A stretch of DNA of 64,000 nucleotides, from positions 62,001 through 126,000 of the forward strand of contig NW_024465887.1 of the NCBI RefSeq assembly GCF_017591425.1. Reading direction: 5' to 3'. How positions within the stretch are numbered: the stretch's first letter is position 1; each line of letters opens with the position of its first letter. The notes beneath the pieces were generated by a model, which was given only the letters and a program-made list of their open reading frames with translations, was not told the DNA's origin and did no database searches. This document shows positions 1 to 12,469 of this stretch, piece by piece. The position numbers and the translations under genes are program-made. The DNA is from Ochotona curzoniae (Eukaryota; Chordata; Mammalia; Lagomorpha; Ochotonidae).

Positions 1-305
1 TGTTGCTGTGGCTCAGTAGCTAAATCCTCGCTTTGCATGTGCTGGGATCCCATACGGGAGCTGGTTCTAATCCCAGCAGCCCTGCTTCCCATCCAGCTCC
101 CTGCTTGTGGCCTGGGAAAGCAGTCGAGGATGGCCCAAAGCCTTGGGACCCTGCACCCGTGTGGGAGACCCGGAAGAAGCTCCTGGCTCCTGGCTTTGGA
201 TTGGTGCAGCTCTGGCCATTGTGGTCACTTAGGGAGTGAAACCAGTGGACCGAAGTTCTCTGTTCTGCCTTTCCAATAAAAATTTTAAAAATCTTAAAAA
301 ACAAA
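1..305 (+). mobile_element. C-type SINE (A), cut by window start
   Basis: tRNA-derived SINE with GGTTCTAATCC B box, GATCCCATACGGG core and AATAAAAATTTT tail. Equivalents lie at 29526-29840 (with a duplication of 'aaaacagtttctt') and 51010-51320. Confidence 0.9.
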
Positions 306-483
306 AATGACAAAAACCAGTTTCTTTCCAAGTAGCCTATATTTCCACTTTGGAGCAGTGAAGATCCTAGCAAAGACGCTGTCATTCTCATGTGTTTTTC
401 TGCACATGATGTCATAGGCTGATTATTCAGTTTCTCATATTTAATAGTGTCTGCTAGACTGTGCAACTGACTTTAAAAAAACA

Positions 484-725
484 AAAAGAAGATGTACTAA
501 TTTTATTTGAAGGGCAGAGTCGGGGAGAGAGGAGAGGGCAGTGGAGACCCTTCATCTCCGTCGCTCCCCCGGCGGCCGCAGGAGCCTGGGACTGCAGCTG
601 CACCTCCCGCATGACTAACCCGCTTTGTACTTGGGCTCAGCAACAAGTGTGTTAGAGCTGGTACCCACGTGGGATGCCTCCCTCGGAGGTAGCTGCTTAA
701 TCTGTTACGCCACACTCCTGTCCTC
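484..725 (-). mobile_element. Older diverged C-type SINE (A)
   Basis: Minus-strand SINE with 'gtggcgtaacagattaagc' start and 'ttcaaataaaatt' tail. Also at 30015-30256 (minus) and 50590-50845 (plus). Confidence 0.75.
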
Positions 726-844
726 TGTAACCCGATCTTTACCTAGCTGATTTATAATTAGGATTAAGGGAATAGGTGTGTGCAGATCTTCTGTTTGCCA
801 AAACCATGTATGCAAATTATTTCCTCCTTGTAGTGCTAGAAGCT

Positions 845-1041
845 CATGCGAGCTGACTTGAACCCCTGCTGCCCCACTTTGGACCCAGCAGCCTGCAAAT
901 TCACACGGAAGGCAGTGGGAGAGGGCCTGAGTGCTTGGGCCGCTGCCACCCCGTGGGAAAGCAGCATGAACCCCAGATCCTGGCTTTGGCAGGGCTCAGC
1001 CCTGGCTAATGCAACCGATTGGGAGTGAGCCCGCACGTGGA
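845..1041 (+). mobile_element. Older C-type SINE truncated by the copy A deletion
   Basis: Similar to 30376-30612 until 'cccgcacgtgga', then jumps to the equivalent of 33541. The 3' third is lost in A. In copy C it is at 50225-50470 (minus), complete. Confidence 0.8.
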
Positions 1042-2879
1042 GACTCAGCTCTTGAGAACAGATTTCTCGTAATTTGCACTTATCTTCACTTAGCGTCATC
1101 GGGAGACCAGGAGTCTCCATCTCAACTGCCTGCCAGAGCAAGGTTGGTAACAGAGTTGGACCAGCAAAGGTGCAAGAAAAGGAAGTGGTCAACTGCAGAG
1201 TACATATGATATCTGAGTATCTGAAAATACTGAAATGAGTTCAAAATGAAAAACAAGGCAAGACAATTAAGCAATACCACAGGACACTGGCCATGAACTC
1301 TCAGGGAAAAAAAAAAAATCAAGATTAACCAACTCAGTATTGTAGCATTAACCAGAAGTATCTTCACTAGTTGCTCATTAAGTATTTGTTGAATTAACTT
1401 CAGAGGAAGAGTTTGAGATTTAAACGTACTGACATCTGGTGGTGGGGCCAGGCATTGTCTACAGCTACAGTTAAAAGCCAAGGTCCCCTGTTCAGAGTCC
1501 GCGCTTGCCAAGTGCTTCCATGCTGTAAGTGCTTCACATATGGGATCTCCTTTAATGTGCACAAAGGCTCTGAGAGTTAAGTACCATCATCTCTCCATTT
1601 CAATTTGATGAAACATGGTCCTTAGAGAAGATGTTCAAGGACATAAGGAGAAGTGAGATTTGACAAGGAATTGCAGCCCTAAGCTTTAGTTTTTAGGGAA
1701 GAAAGTCTTCCTCCCAATCTGCATCTGCTTTGTATCACATTAGAAATATGCTTCCTAAACAATCATTAAGTTTCTGTGGAATAATTCAAACAAATATGTT
1801 TCTCTGGTTCTAGATAAAATTTTGTTTTCCCAATGGTCTTCTCTAGAAAATCCTATCTGAACTCCTCCTCTACCGTGGTTCTGAGCCCTTTCTTGGGTTT
1901 AATTCCTCCTAAAATAGAGCAAGCACACAAATGTGTGCCTTATGCCCTTGAGATGACAGAACCTCCTGCTGGCCTGGGTCCTTACACTGCTGTTCAAAAC
2001 GCCAGTCTAATTGCCCTAGCCCCAGTTTTTATATTTCCTTGCCCTCAGGGAGTAACACCCACCAAGAATGAAATGCTCAGAAAAAGCTGGTGCTGTCCCT
2101 AACTGGTCCTGCATTTTTGTGGAATTCTTCCACTCTTAGGAATACCTCAAGATCCCAAACTGTTAAAACCCTGTCTGCTTAAATCTGGGCCTCTGCCAAA
2201 TAGTCACTCTGTCTATGCCCAGTCAAGTGCCCACCCATTTGGAATTTCTCTCATCGTTTCAATTTGGCTATTGGTTCGCTCCCCATCTCTGACTGCACCT
2301 CTTTCAATAATTGGTGTTCCATTTTTCTGTTCCACTTTCCTAACACTTCCCAAGTTGGAAATGAGGGATAGCCACAGCCAACAGGCAAGGCAGACAATGG
2401 CTAGAGTCTTGCATGATTGTGCAATTTCCCTTCCAGGTTAAAATGCAAGTGTTTGTCCTCCAAACAGCCCTTCCCTGATAAGAACCTGCACAGCACAGCC
2501 AGGATCCCTTCCCTCGGGTTTGTTTCCTATCACTCTATTAATAGGAGTGCTATTTCTGTTCTGCAGCTCACATCTCCTTTGTGGACTTTCCCAGTCACAA
2601 TGACCCTTTCTTTATTTCGTTCTTCCACTTATGAGGTTGTCATACTCAATGTTCTCACCTGCCACTTAATCAACAGCAAATGGTCATAGGTGATTTAACA
2701 AGTTTTTTTTTTTGTTTTTTTTTTTTTTTTTGCTTTAGACTCCCCTGAAACAAACCATCAAATTTCCATTTGAAGATTTTCCCATGTGGGTCATCCACCA
2801 CTTGTTCCCAGGTCCATCTTTCCCAGAAGGACTAAGCAGAAAAAGCCACAACCTTGCCATGGCTACATATGGGCTTCAA
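1042..2879. other. No gene recognised
   Basis: Unique-looking AT-rich DNA shared with 33541-35373. The only marked feature is a T-rich run at 2703-2731 that is shorter in copy B. Confidence 0.6.
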
Positions 2880-3272
2880 AGGTAACATATGCATACACTG
2901 AAAGTGAAGGGTTGGACGAAAATATATAAATGAAAACCAAAATCAAGCAGGAGCATATACACATTTATCAGGCAAACTTTGAGACAGAAGGACATCATAT
3001 GTTGATAAGAGGATCAATTCAGCATGAAGATTTTGGACACAAATATACATATATCAAATGTTAAACTAAAGATAAAGACAAATTACACAATAGTTGGGGG
3101 ATTCCAACTGCCTGTCACCAATAGACATGAATCTATTTTCCGTCAAGATGACAAAGTTGAGCTGTAACTATTGATCAAATGAACCTGACATTTACATTAT
3201 TTCACCGAAAAGCCACAGAATACACATTATCAGCAGCATATGGAACAATTTCTAGAGTATACCATTTATTAA
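2880..3272 (+). mobile_element. LINE-1 ORF2 endonuclease remnant (left of ERV3, A)
   Basis: The broken translation follows the L1 endonuclease: a KVKG-W segment, a VGGF-like product of 'gttgggggattcc', and FHRKATEYTLSAAYGTISRV (L1 has FHPKTAEYTFFSSAHGTFSR). It continues at 7957 after ERV3. The copy B equivalent is 35374-35766. Confidence 0.75.
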
Positions 3273-6200
3273 TGCACAGAGCAAGAGAAACCACACCACA
3301 CTCAAGTGTAGGATGTGAGAAGAAGTCTATTGACCAAGCTTGGCGATGGCAGTCTCTGCTACACTCCAGGAACCACTGTACTGCATGATCAAAGCCAGGT
3401 GTTTTCAAGCTCTTAACACACAGCAGCCAGGGATTTTGAATCAACTCAGGTGGTATGTATTACGTATCAATTGGCTTACAACTTAGGCTAATCAGGTACA
3501 GAAGCAGGTAACTGTGTATCCATACTCAAAATCTAGTACAGACTTAGGGTGCTATTATCAGCTGTACCCTACCACATTCTCCACAGTGTTCTACAACTTG
3601 AGTCAAATTGGTGATTCTTTCTCATATCCAGGGGATCACTATATGATTGGTACCTTGATTTCCAAATAAGGAAGTTTAGGATTCAAGTGCACCAGCAATA
3701 TTCCGCAAGGAGTTTGGAAGTCTTACAATAGGCCCAATGGGGTGGGGGACTACAGAGAACTTAACTGACTTTTGTTGATTCAGAAGCCTCATAGCAGGTT
3801 CTCCCCATGCATACCTGAACTTATTTCCTCATGTATTCCCACATCCCACACTGACTTAGACCAATGAGCGATCAGATCAGGATGTTTTATGAACACTGGC
3901 TGGGGTACTGGTAGTTAAATTTCTAATATCTGCATCCCAGAGCTCCCACTCATACAGGGTAAAGATGTTGACAGAACAGTCTTTAAGGGATCTCCAGTGT
4001 GTTGAACAGTCCATTTTTCTTCTGCTTTAGATGTGACCTTCTTTAACTGGGAATGGTGAACCTAGGGGGTGATTCCTGCCACCTTCACAGCTGTAGAGTG
4101 CTCAAGGTCACTGGGTAAGGTCCTTTCCAAGCAGATGCTTGGGTCCACAGTTTTCTTAACCTATGACATCTCTGTGTGTAAGAGTGGCAGTTATGTCAGT
4201 GTCCACCGCAGGCTGGGAGAGCCACAGCTGATACATCTGCTGCACCACCTGGACAGGCCTATTGGGACCTGAGTAGCCTACTGTAATTTTAACCACCTGG
4301 CCTTGTCGGACAGGACTGCCAGAGGAGGCTGTAACCATTACTTCGGAAGGCCCCACTGGTGTTAGCTTCACCTCCTTGGCTACTGAGTTAGTATGGTGGT
4401 TGCCGTTAGTCTGGACTGACAGTCACATACAGACTCCCCAAAGGGATCTGGAAGCAAGGTGTGACTTAATTAGTATCTTCCAAGGAGGAAGAATTGAGCC
4501 AGTGATCTGCCCTTTAGAGTGACAATGCACAGTGATCTGTGTGCACTGTGGTGGACTATCTAAACGTGACCTATTCCATCTCCCAAGTAACTCACAAATA
4601 GCTGTTCTCAGATAAATCAGCAAGCTTCAGGTAACAATGTTACGATCTTGTAATAAGATTCAGTCAATTTGCCTAGCCTTAATCCTTATTTCTCAGATAA
4701 AGAGATTAAAGATCTTCCTCAATACCTCATTGAGGCTGCCATATACAGATTCTAGCATTAAGTCATCTGTTTTTAAGTGGGGACCCTCTAGAGGGTACAT
4801 TTCAACAATCACACATAAAGACCCTCCCTTCAGAACCTGTCAGCTTTCATCAATTTGGCTTAGGATTGACACCAGTGACTCCATCTTGATTTTCATGCCC
4901 TCCTTGCAATGAAGATTCATTTCCCAAAAAATCAGAGCTAATAAATCATGTTCATGTTCAATTTCTCCCTTGTTGCCAGGTTTAATTTGACCAGGTTATT
5001 GATCCAGTCTGATTTTTTGGAGGGAAACATCTGACAAGGAGTCAGTGTCAGATACCCTTTTAAGACACATAGCATCAAAGTGGTTTTAGAAGGAATAGGC
5101 CTTACGCTAACCTCACCTGATACTTTTTGTCATCTGTTCTATAGACATGGGTTAACACCTGAGAGTACTAGGCCAACATTACCTTACTAGGAATCACATT
5201 CTGTATAATTCTGGCAGGCAATGGACACAAAGCTCAAAGTCAACATAAACAAATCAAGTTTGTATCTTTAACCATAGGACAGGCTTAGGCCTGCTTCCCA
5301 AGTGTCTCAAAGGTTGATCAACTGTGGCTAGCTCATGCCAACATCTAGATCATTCTGCTGAACAAGTTTAGTTGCCAAGGAAGCACCAGTTCATAAGACC
5401 AGAACTACAACTTCAGGAAGGATGAGTTCCCCTGAATAGAACGGTAGCTAGTCCAAAGCTACAAAGATTTTCAATGCTTGCATCTATTGTAGCCATATGC
5501 ATTGGTCTGTTAACTTGCACATGATTGAAAACCCAGTGCTATGTTGGTTGCAGGTGTGAGGAAATGAATATGCTACGTGAAGTTGAAGACAACATACAAC
5601 TTTATAAACAGTGTACTATAGTTTACGTGTACTTTATACAAACAGTCACACGACAATCACAGACTTAACAAACTCCCAGAGACAAAATGCCAATCCAAGG
5701 CAGACATTAAGTTGCAATGCTGGAGAACGTCATTGTGCAAAGCCAGATTGCTGTCTGCAGTACGCTCCAGGTGTACTCACTACAGTCTTAAACCCTCAGG
5801 CCTCATAAGAAACAGGCTTCCATTGTTTGGTACCCGTGTAACTACTTGACTGATAATTCCCTGTGCCTCTATTTCAGCACGGGTTTGGGGCCCACTTTCT
5901 TCACTCAGAACAGTTGCAGATGAAGTATTAAAAAGTGACACTTAATCCTTTGAAATTGTAGGGCTTCCTGAGAATTGCTATTTTACTGTAACCTGAGGGA
6001 CTATTGAAGACAAGCACTCTAATATTTTCAACCCCATCCTGTTAAAACAATCTCAAAATCCTGACAACAGAAATAGTTAAACTCATTGAATTGGAAAGGA
6101 GTCACATGGCAGTTTTGAAAAATCCCTCAGGTGCTTTCAAACTTTTGTCCCTTTTAGCAACCATGATTGATAGTAACACAGAACCATGAAATTTCCCCAA

Positions 6201-7956
6201 CATATTAAGCACGTTTGTATCACAAGAATTATATAGCTTAATTTTACATCTTGGCAATATTTTGCATACAATCCAAATAACCAAATTCGTTTTATTTTAA
6301 CCAGAGGGGAAAAGAAATATCTGACTTTCGTATTTTCTTCTCCTTTTGAGATGCCCAGGGGCCCATCTTAATGTCAGAGTAACCAAACCTCCCAAATATG
6401 CCAGGAGACCTTACTCAAAGCATCTTTTAAAACTTGGCTCTTTCAAAAACAATAAGAACTTGACAGCATCGTTTTACAATTTCAACTTAGACTTCAAGTA
6501 ATTCAGATAGTCACTCAAATTTTCTGCAAATATTTTACATGCAACCCAAAGACATTCCATCTGCCAAATTCCTTGATCCTGCACCTAGCTAGGAAGTCAG
6601 TTTATAATTTAAAATAATCTTAGCACAGTATTTGCACAGTTTAGCAACACATTAGAAACACATTCAGTATATTTAACAGTTTGTTAAATATTTAAGAGGC
6701 TGGGAGTATTTGCTTTCACGATTAGAAATATTTTCCTTGTTTATCTGCCAGTTTGTACATTTAACATCTCCTGACCCAGCAAACAATGACACACTCTGAA
6801 ATTTTCCTAAAGCAACACTAGCTAGAAAGGAGTGGCATAAAACCAAGATCTATTACAAGACCATTCCTCATTCAGTTTCAAGGGACACGATGACCAAACA
6901 ATGCTACTGTAGAACACCACCTCTTAAGCACATCTACCTTTAGTTTTCTGGAACAGAAAATTCTTTAAACTCAAACTTGCAAACTACACCCCAGGGAACT
7001 GTTAGAATAGAGCTCTGATTACCAATTGTCGCAGCACTGGACCTATTTAAACACAGTTTTAACAATATAGACAGACATCACAACAGACGAGTGGTTGCCA
7101 CACTCGATCCAGAAACCTAACAGGAAACCAAAAACTTGATAGACTGTGCTTTGCCCCATGTTCAGACAAAAATGAAGCTCAAATGAGACAGAACAGAACA
7201 TCCTTAGAACAACAAATTTCCAAACACCGGTGCCTGCCACTCTCACTAGCGGCTGCTACAACACAAAACTGAGAGGAACTCAAACACCTGAGAATCAAAC
7301 CTGATGGAAACCCAGAAACCTGGGGACCCAAGCCCGACGGCTCATAATTACATTGTGTATAGAACCCAACTCAACAAGTTATGCTGTGCCCAGCCTCCTC
7401 AGAGTCCCAGATGAGTACTCCGAATAGAAACAAGTGGTGGGATATAAACTCACCTATAACCAGGAATGACTCCTCCTCCGAAAACTCAGCACGAAGCCCG
7501 TGAGTCAGGAAGCTGGATACGCTGAGGGACCTTATCAAGTCACTTCATGGTGACCTCCCCAGATTGCCAAGCCAGATTCCAGAACAAAGGACGGCCACTG
7601 CTAAGCTCTCACCAGAGACTTAACTCTGGCTGGGGCCTCCAAAATCTTGGCGAGAGCACCAACGGACACAAGTGCAGGATGTGAGGAGGAGTCTTCATGG
7701 ACTAAGCTTGGCAACCGCAGCTCCAAGCCACATCGCAGGAACAACTGCACCACCCAGCCAGAGCTAGGGGTTTTTAAGCTCTCATTAAGCCAAAGCAGCT
7801 GGGCATTTTGAGTCAACTCAGGTGGTACCTATTACTAATCAATCAACTTGCATACCAGGCCAATCAGGTACAGAAGCAGATAGCTGTGTTTATCCATCGC
7901 TGGAAACCTAGTACTGCCTTGGGGTGCCATTAGCCAGCCAGCTGCACCCTATCACA
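3273..7956 (-). mobile_element. ERV3 copy A: old class I retrovirus inside a LINE-1
   Basis: An antisense degenerate provirus. The 5' LTR (7956-7648) and 3' LTR (3576-3273) both start TGTGRTAGGG and align along their length at roughly 70% by eye, including the 'ctgcttctgtacctgatt' block and a TTAAAA-type promoter. A tRNA-Thr-like primer site follows the 5' LTR, then a leader with a splice donor and a gag start. No long frame survives between 7040 and 3580. The minus-strand frame 4371-4156 (MKLTPVGPSEVMVTASSGSP) occupies a position suiting env but I cannot identify it. LINE-1 endonuclease sequence on both sides shows the insertion interrupted an L1. Confidence 0.8.
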
Positions 7957-9085
7957 AAATTAGACCGCAAATCAAGTTTCATAAACTGAAGAAGATTTAA
8001 ACCTTCCATAGATCTTCACATCACAAAGAATAAAACTAGAAGTCAACAAGAACAACAAAAGAAAATTTAAATACGTGGAAACTCTACAAGCTGCTCCTGG
8101 TTGCCAGCGATTTTACTGAAGAAATTAAAAAGGAAATCTTTCTTAAAACAAATGAACATGAAAATACAACACATAAAAACCCAAGGGGTACAGCAGAAGT
8201 AGTACTAAGAGGGAAGTTTATACCAGTAAGTGCCTACAGTGAAAAGTACAAGTAACTTCAACAAAAAAAGCTATTGGTCTACCTCAAGAACTAGAAAAAA
8301 AAAAAAAAAAAAGAAGAGGAAGAAGAAGAAACCAAACCTAAAATAAGAACGAGGCAAAAATAATAACTACAGAACAAATAAATGAAAATGAAAAAGTACA
8401 AAAGATCAACAAACTGAAAAACTCATTTAAAAGGATATAAACAAAATGAACCAACCTTTAGTCAGACTAACAAAGAGAAATATTTAAAATTAAAAAGGAG
8501 ACATTAAGAGAGATTTTGTTAAAAACAGGACATGGAGATACGTTATGGTCTAGCTAACACACTAATAGGATATCAAAGAGATGACAGCTTTGCCATGTTG
8601 ACAACAATATGGGTCACAGCAGCCACAATAGGAAATCAACCAAGGTGTCCAACATCAGATGAATGAATAAAGAAAATATACCATGCAGCCAGAATGGAAA
8701 ATGAAGTCCTGTTGTTTGCAGCAAAATGGATGACACTGAAGGACATAATATGGAATGAAGTGAGCCAGAGAAAGACAATTCTGCATATTCTTCCTTATAC
8801 ATCGGAGTAAAAATTAAAACAAAACAAAAAAAAAGCTCAATCTTAACATAGAATACTGATTACTAGAGATTGGAAGGAGTAAGATATACAAGAAGTTCAG
8901 ATTAAACACAACAGGGAGAGCTGGGGAATGGTCCGTATATTGTGACAAATTTACTAACATAAGATGTTCTTAGGGGAGTGGGATGAAAGGTATATAAAAA
9001 CTCTATCACTACCTCACAAATTTTATTATATACATTTAAAATTATTCTGAAATAAATTGTTATAAGGAAAAAAACATGAGCCTAT
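7957..9085 (+). mobile_element. LINE-1 remnant right of ERV3 (A): ORF2 linker plus 3' end
   Basis: 7957-8525 matches the L1 ORF2 region after the endonuclease (SDHxGIKLE-like start, 'gtactaagagggaagtttata', a LARL-like end) with many stops. After an internal deletion, 8530-9085 matches the L1 3' end ('gatgaatgaataaagaaaa', 'gcaaaatggatgacactgaa'). A purine run lies at 8290-8330. Copy B: 40451-41579. Copy C: 59290-60417, minus. Confidence 0.75.
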
Positions 9086-9098
9086 GAAAGACTATGAT

Positions 9099-9420
9099 GG
9101 GGCTGGTGTGGTGGCTCAGAAGCTAAACCCCCAGCTTACATGTGCTGGGATCCCATATAGGCACTGATTTGTGTCCTGACTGCTCCACTTCCCATCCAGC
9201 TCCCTGCCTGTGGCCCGGGAAAGCAGTGGAGGACGGCCCAAAGCTTTGGGACCCTGCACCTGCGTGGGAGACCTGGAAGAGGCTCCTGGCTTCGGACTGG
9301 CTCAGCTCCAGCCGTTGTGGTCGCCTGGGGAGTGAATCATCGGACGGAAAATCTTCCTCTCTGTCTCTCCTTCTGTATATCCGCCTTTTCAATAAAAATA
9401 AATCTTTTTTTTTTTTTTAA
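9099..9420 (+). mobile_element. C-type SINE (A), before L1 3' UTR
   Basis: Starts 'ggggctggtgtggtggctc' and ends in AATAAAAATAAATC plus T-rich tail. Copies: 41594-41914 (plus) and 58957-59277 (minus). Confidence 0.9.
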
Positions 9421-9905
9421 AGAATCTGGTCTGGGAACACCTCAGACAAGGTTTCTTTGGGGATCTCCCCAGTGGAACTGCCGGACTCAGAACCCCTAAC
9501 CATGAAAGGACAGAAGATGGAACAAGTCAATCAACCACCTCAGCTATATGTTGGCAGCAAAATACGGGGCAAATGGAGACTCTATGATGGACTATGTCAA
9601 TCAGTGGATTCTTCAGCAACCTCATCATGTTTGGAGTGGCGAGACTGGCAGCAATTCATAACTGGTAAACTATTGAAACCACGTGAACGAGTATCTCAGA
9701 GCATGCCCTACATACGGGACTTGGTGTGGGTGGGAAACTGGGTGGGGCTTCTCCCTTAATATCCCCCTTTACCTCAGATACATGAAGGAAACAATATGGA
9801 ATTAATAATGTGACCCACTTTCCTGTAGCCCTTGAACCTTTTTATCCAAATTAACTATGTAAAGATTGTCAAAATAAAATTTAAAAAAATAATTAAAAAA
9901 AAGAA
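9421..9905 (+). mobile_element. LINE-1 3' UTR with A-rich tail (A)
   Basis: Ends 'gtaaagattgtcaaaataaa' followed by an A-rich tail, resembling lagomorph L1 3' UTRs. It contains a 100-codon frame (9457-9759) kept open in all three copies, which I treat as chance. Copies: 41915-42399 (plus) and 58473-58956 (minus). Confidence 0.65.
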
Positions 9906-10869
9906 GAATCAGGTGCTGCTCTGCCTTTTTGAGATGGAACATTCATTTTCTCCTGCCCTGGGGCACCTGATTCTCAGGCCATCCCACTTCAGCCCTTAGA
10001 CAAGTACTCTGCACCCTGTCCACGTCTGGTTTTGAGGCATCTGGCTCCAGAGTAAGAATTACAACATCAGATGCTCATTCTCACATCATTAGACTTAGCC
10101 TAACTGCACTATCAGGAATCCTGCTTCTGCACCTGCACACAGCATGTCACAGAGCCTCTTAGCCTCCATATTCACATAAACAAGTTCCTGTAATGCATCT
10201 TCCTGTGTCTCTCCCATTGGTTCTGCTTTCTGGAGAGCCATGTTGGCTAGGTGGTGAGATATATGTGTGTGTACATTTTTCACATTATTCTTTCTACATT
10301 TCTGGTCTGTGTCTGGAAATTTTCCATGAACATGGAAAATTATTATGGTAAGGAATAGACTGACAAAAACAAGAGAAAACTGTTGTTACCATCCAATCCC
10401 TTCTCACAAAGTGTTTAACTCTGAGCCAGTTTGACTGTCAATACAGAGAACTCAAGACCCATTATTATTCTCCACCCAAAAAATGAATTTTGCCATTGAC
10501 GAATCTTCACAATTATCCAAAATAAGCAAGAAAATTGCTTCTATCATGCTTTGATTAACAGTGGCTTCATTCATCTAGCATCTCAGGCATGTATTCGTAT
10601 ACATCAGTTAAATGTATTATTATGTCTTTTTCTCATATTTTCTCTATTTTTTTAATAACATTACATCATTCTACTTATTTCCATTGCTACTTTCCATTTA
10701 TGGCAAGTGACTCTTATTTTTCATTTACAGTAGTTTCTTTTCCAAATCAATTAATTTTAAAAAGCAGTTTGGGTAAGAATTATAAAGGTGATAACTGAAT
10801 GGCTGAAAGTTAAAAGCACTAAGCAAAAAAGAAGAATAAAAACTACATGATTATCTCAAAGGACGCAGA
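9906..10869. other. No gene recognised
   Basis: AT-rich sequence shared with 42400-43363 and inverted 57541-58472. Short frames on both strands look like chance. Confidence 0.6.
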
Positions 10870-12004
10870 AAGTACTTGATGAAATGCAGTATCTTCATGA
10901 CAAAAGCCTTAAGCCAAGTGGGTGCAGGGGGACACTCATTAGCATACTGAAGGCAGGATATGACAAACCCACCACCAGCATCACACTGAATGGGAAACAC
11001 TGGAAATCATTTCCACTAAGATTTGCAACCAGACAAGGATGGTCGCAGTCACCAGTGTTAATCAATACAGTTCTGGAAGTTTCAGCCAGAAGCATTAGGC
11101 AAGAGAAACAAACCAAAGGATCCACATCGCAAAGGAGGAAGTGAGATTACCCCTGTTTTTAGAGGACATGATTCTGTATTTAGGGGATCCAACCACTCCA
11201 CCAAGACACTGTGGAAACTAATAAGCATTTGATAAAGACGTGGGATAAGAAATCAAGACACAAAAATCAATAGCCTTTGTATACACACATCATGCCATTA
11301 TTGAGAAAGATCTTACAAGATCACCTCCATTCACAACAGCTAAAAAAAAAAGAAAAGAAAAGATTAAATACCTGGGAATAAATTCAACCATGAAGGTGGA
11401 AGATCTATATAATCAAAAACATAAAACATTAAAGAAAGAAATAGAAGCAGAGGGCCCAGCGCAGTAGCCTTGCAGCTAAAGTCCTCGCCTTGAACGTGCC
11501 AGGATCCCATATGCGTGCTGATTCTAATCCAGACAGCCCCGCTTCCCATCCAGCTCCCTGTTTGTGGCCTGGGAAAGCAGTCGAGCACAGCCCAAAGCTT
11601 TGGGACCCTGCACCCACGTGGGAGACCTATAAGAGACTCCTGGCTCCTGGCTTCAGATCAGATCAGCTCTGGCCTTTGTGGCCAGCAGACAGAAGATCTT
11701 CCTTTCTGTTTCTCCTCCTTTCTGTAAATCTACCTTTCTAATAAAAATAAATAAATATTTTTTAAAAAGAAAAAAATACAAGGAGATACACAAAAAAGTG
11801 GAAGAATCTTCCATGTTCGTAGATAGGAATAATTTGTATGATCAAAATGCCCACACTACTTACAGAAATTTACAAATTCAATGCAATTCCAAAGTACCAA
11901 TGATATTCTCAGATACAGAAAAAAAAACTCTAAAATTCATGTGGAAACCTGGACACGCAGCAACACCCGCTTTTTGACATGCACCTTCAGAAAGGTGGGC
12001 AATG
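10870..12004 (+). mobile_element. LINE-1 ORF2 reverse-transcriptase remnant (A)
   Basis: Reads LISILKAGYDKPTTSITLNG and TRQGWSQSPVLINTVLEVSA, matching L1 RT ([32 protein letters not shown]). It continues past a SINE (11453-11770) into the 'aatgcaattcc' and 'cagatacagaaa' blocks downstream of the RT domain. Copy B: 43364-44498. In copy C only 57229-57540 remains, on the minus strand. Confidence 0.85.
11453..11770 (+). mobile_element. C-type SINE nested in LINE-1 (A)
   Basis: Starts 'agggcccagcgcagtagcc' and ends in an AATAAATA-rich tail. It interrupts the L1 ORF2 remnant. Copy B: 43947-44264. Confidence 0.9.
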
Positions 12005-12009
12005 AGGGG

Positions 12010-12394
12010 TGTTAGATGATGGCCACCGACCGCCCGCCCGCTTGGTGAAATAATATCGGCAAGTTGTTCAGAGTTGAGATGGAAGCTTTATTGGAAAATC
12101 CGCTCCTGGGCCCCCTTTGCGCAGAGGGGAAGGAAGAGGGAAGCGAAAAGGGCGTCTGAGATACGTGTGGAGGAGTTTTATACCCCTCTAGACACGTGGG
12201 GAGGCAAAGGGGCTGTCTGTGCCCCAACTATGCAAGGAATGTCCATTCAGGTGTCCCATTGGTCACCTGGAATCCCGCCAGGTAGGTGACGTAACTGGCT
12301 CCTGTGGCCCCTCCTCCTGTTACAGGCTGGAGCCTAGGAGATGTGGGGGCAGGGCAGACCAGACCCTAGTCTCCAGTGCCCTGGGCAGCCATCA
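12010..12394 (-). repeat. ERV1 3' LTR
   Basis: 385 bp, identical by eye to 17911-18295. Minus-strand TATAAAA is at 12182-12176 and the AATAAA polyadenylation signal at 12092-12087. No purine-rich tract lies directly upstream of it (12395-12420), which is unusual. Confidence 0.93.
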
Positions 12395-12469
12395 TTCCGG
12401 ACTCTTGGTAATAGGAAAGGGGGCGACGAAGTCGTTCTGACTACTTCCTGCTGAAGGGGGTCGTAGTCC

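Noticed and set aside
4156..4371. Minus-strand frame as a named envelope domain
   Set aside because: Position within ERV3 suits env, but I see no diagnostic cysteine pattern or hydrophobic segment.
9457..9759. 100-codon frame conserved in all three duplicons
   Set aside because: It lies inside the LINE-1 3' UTR; conservation is explained by recent duplication.
10884..11144. 86-codon frame as a host gene
   Set aside because: It is a LINE-1 reverse-transcriptase remnant.
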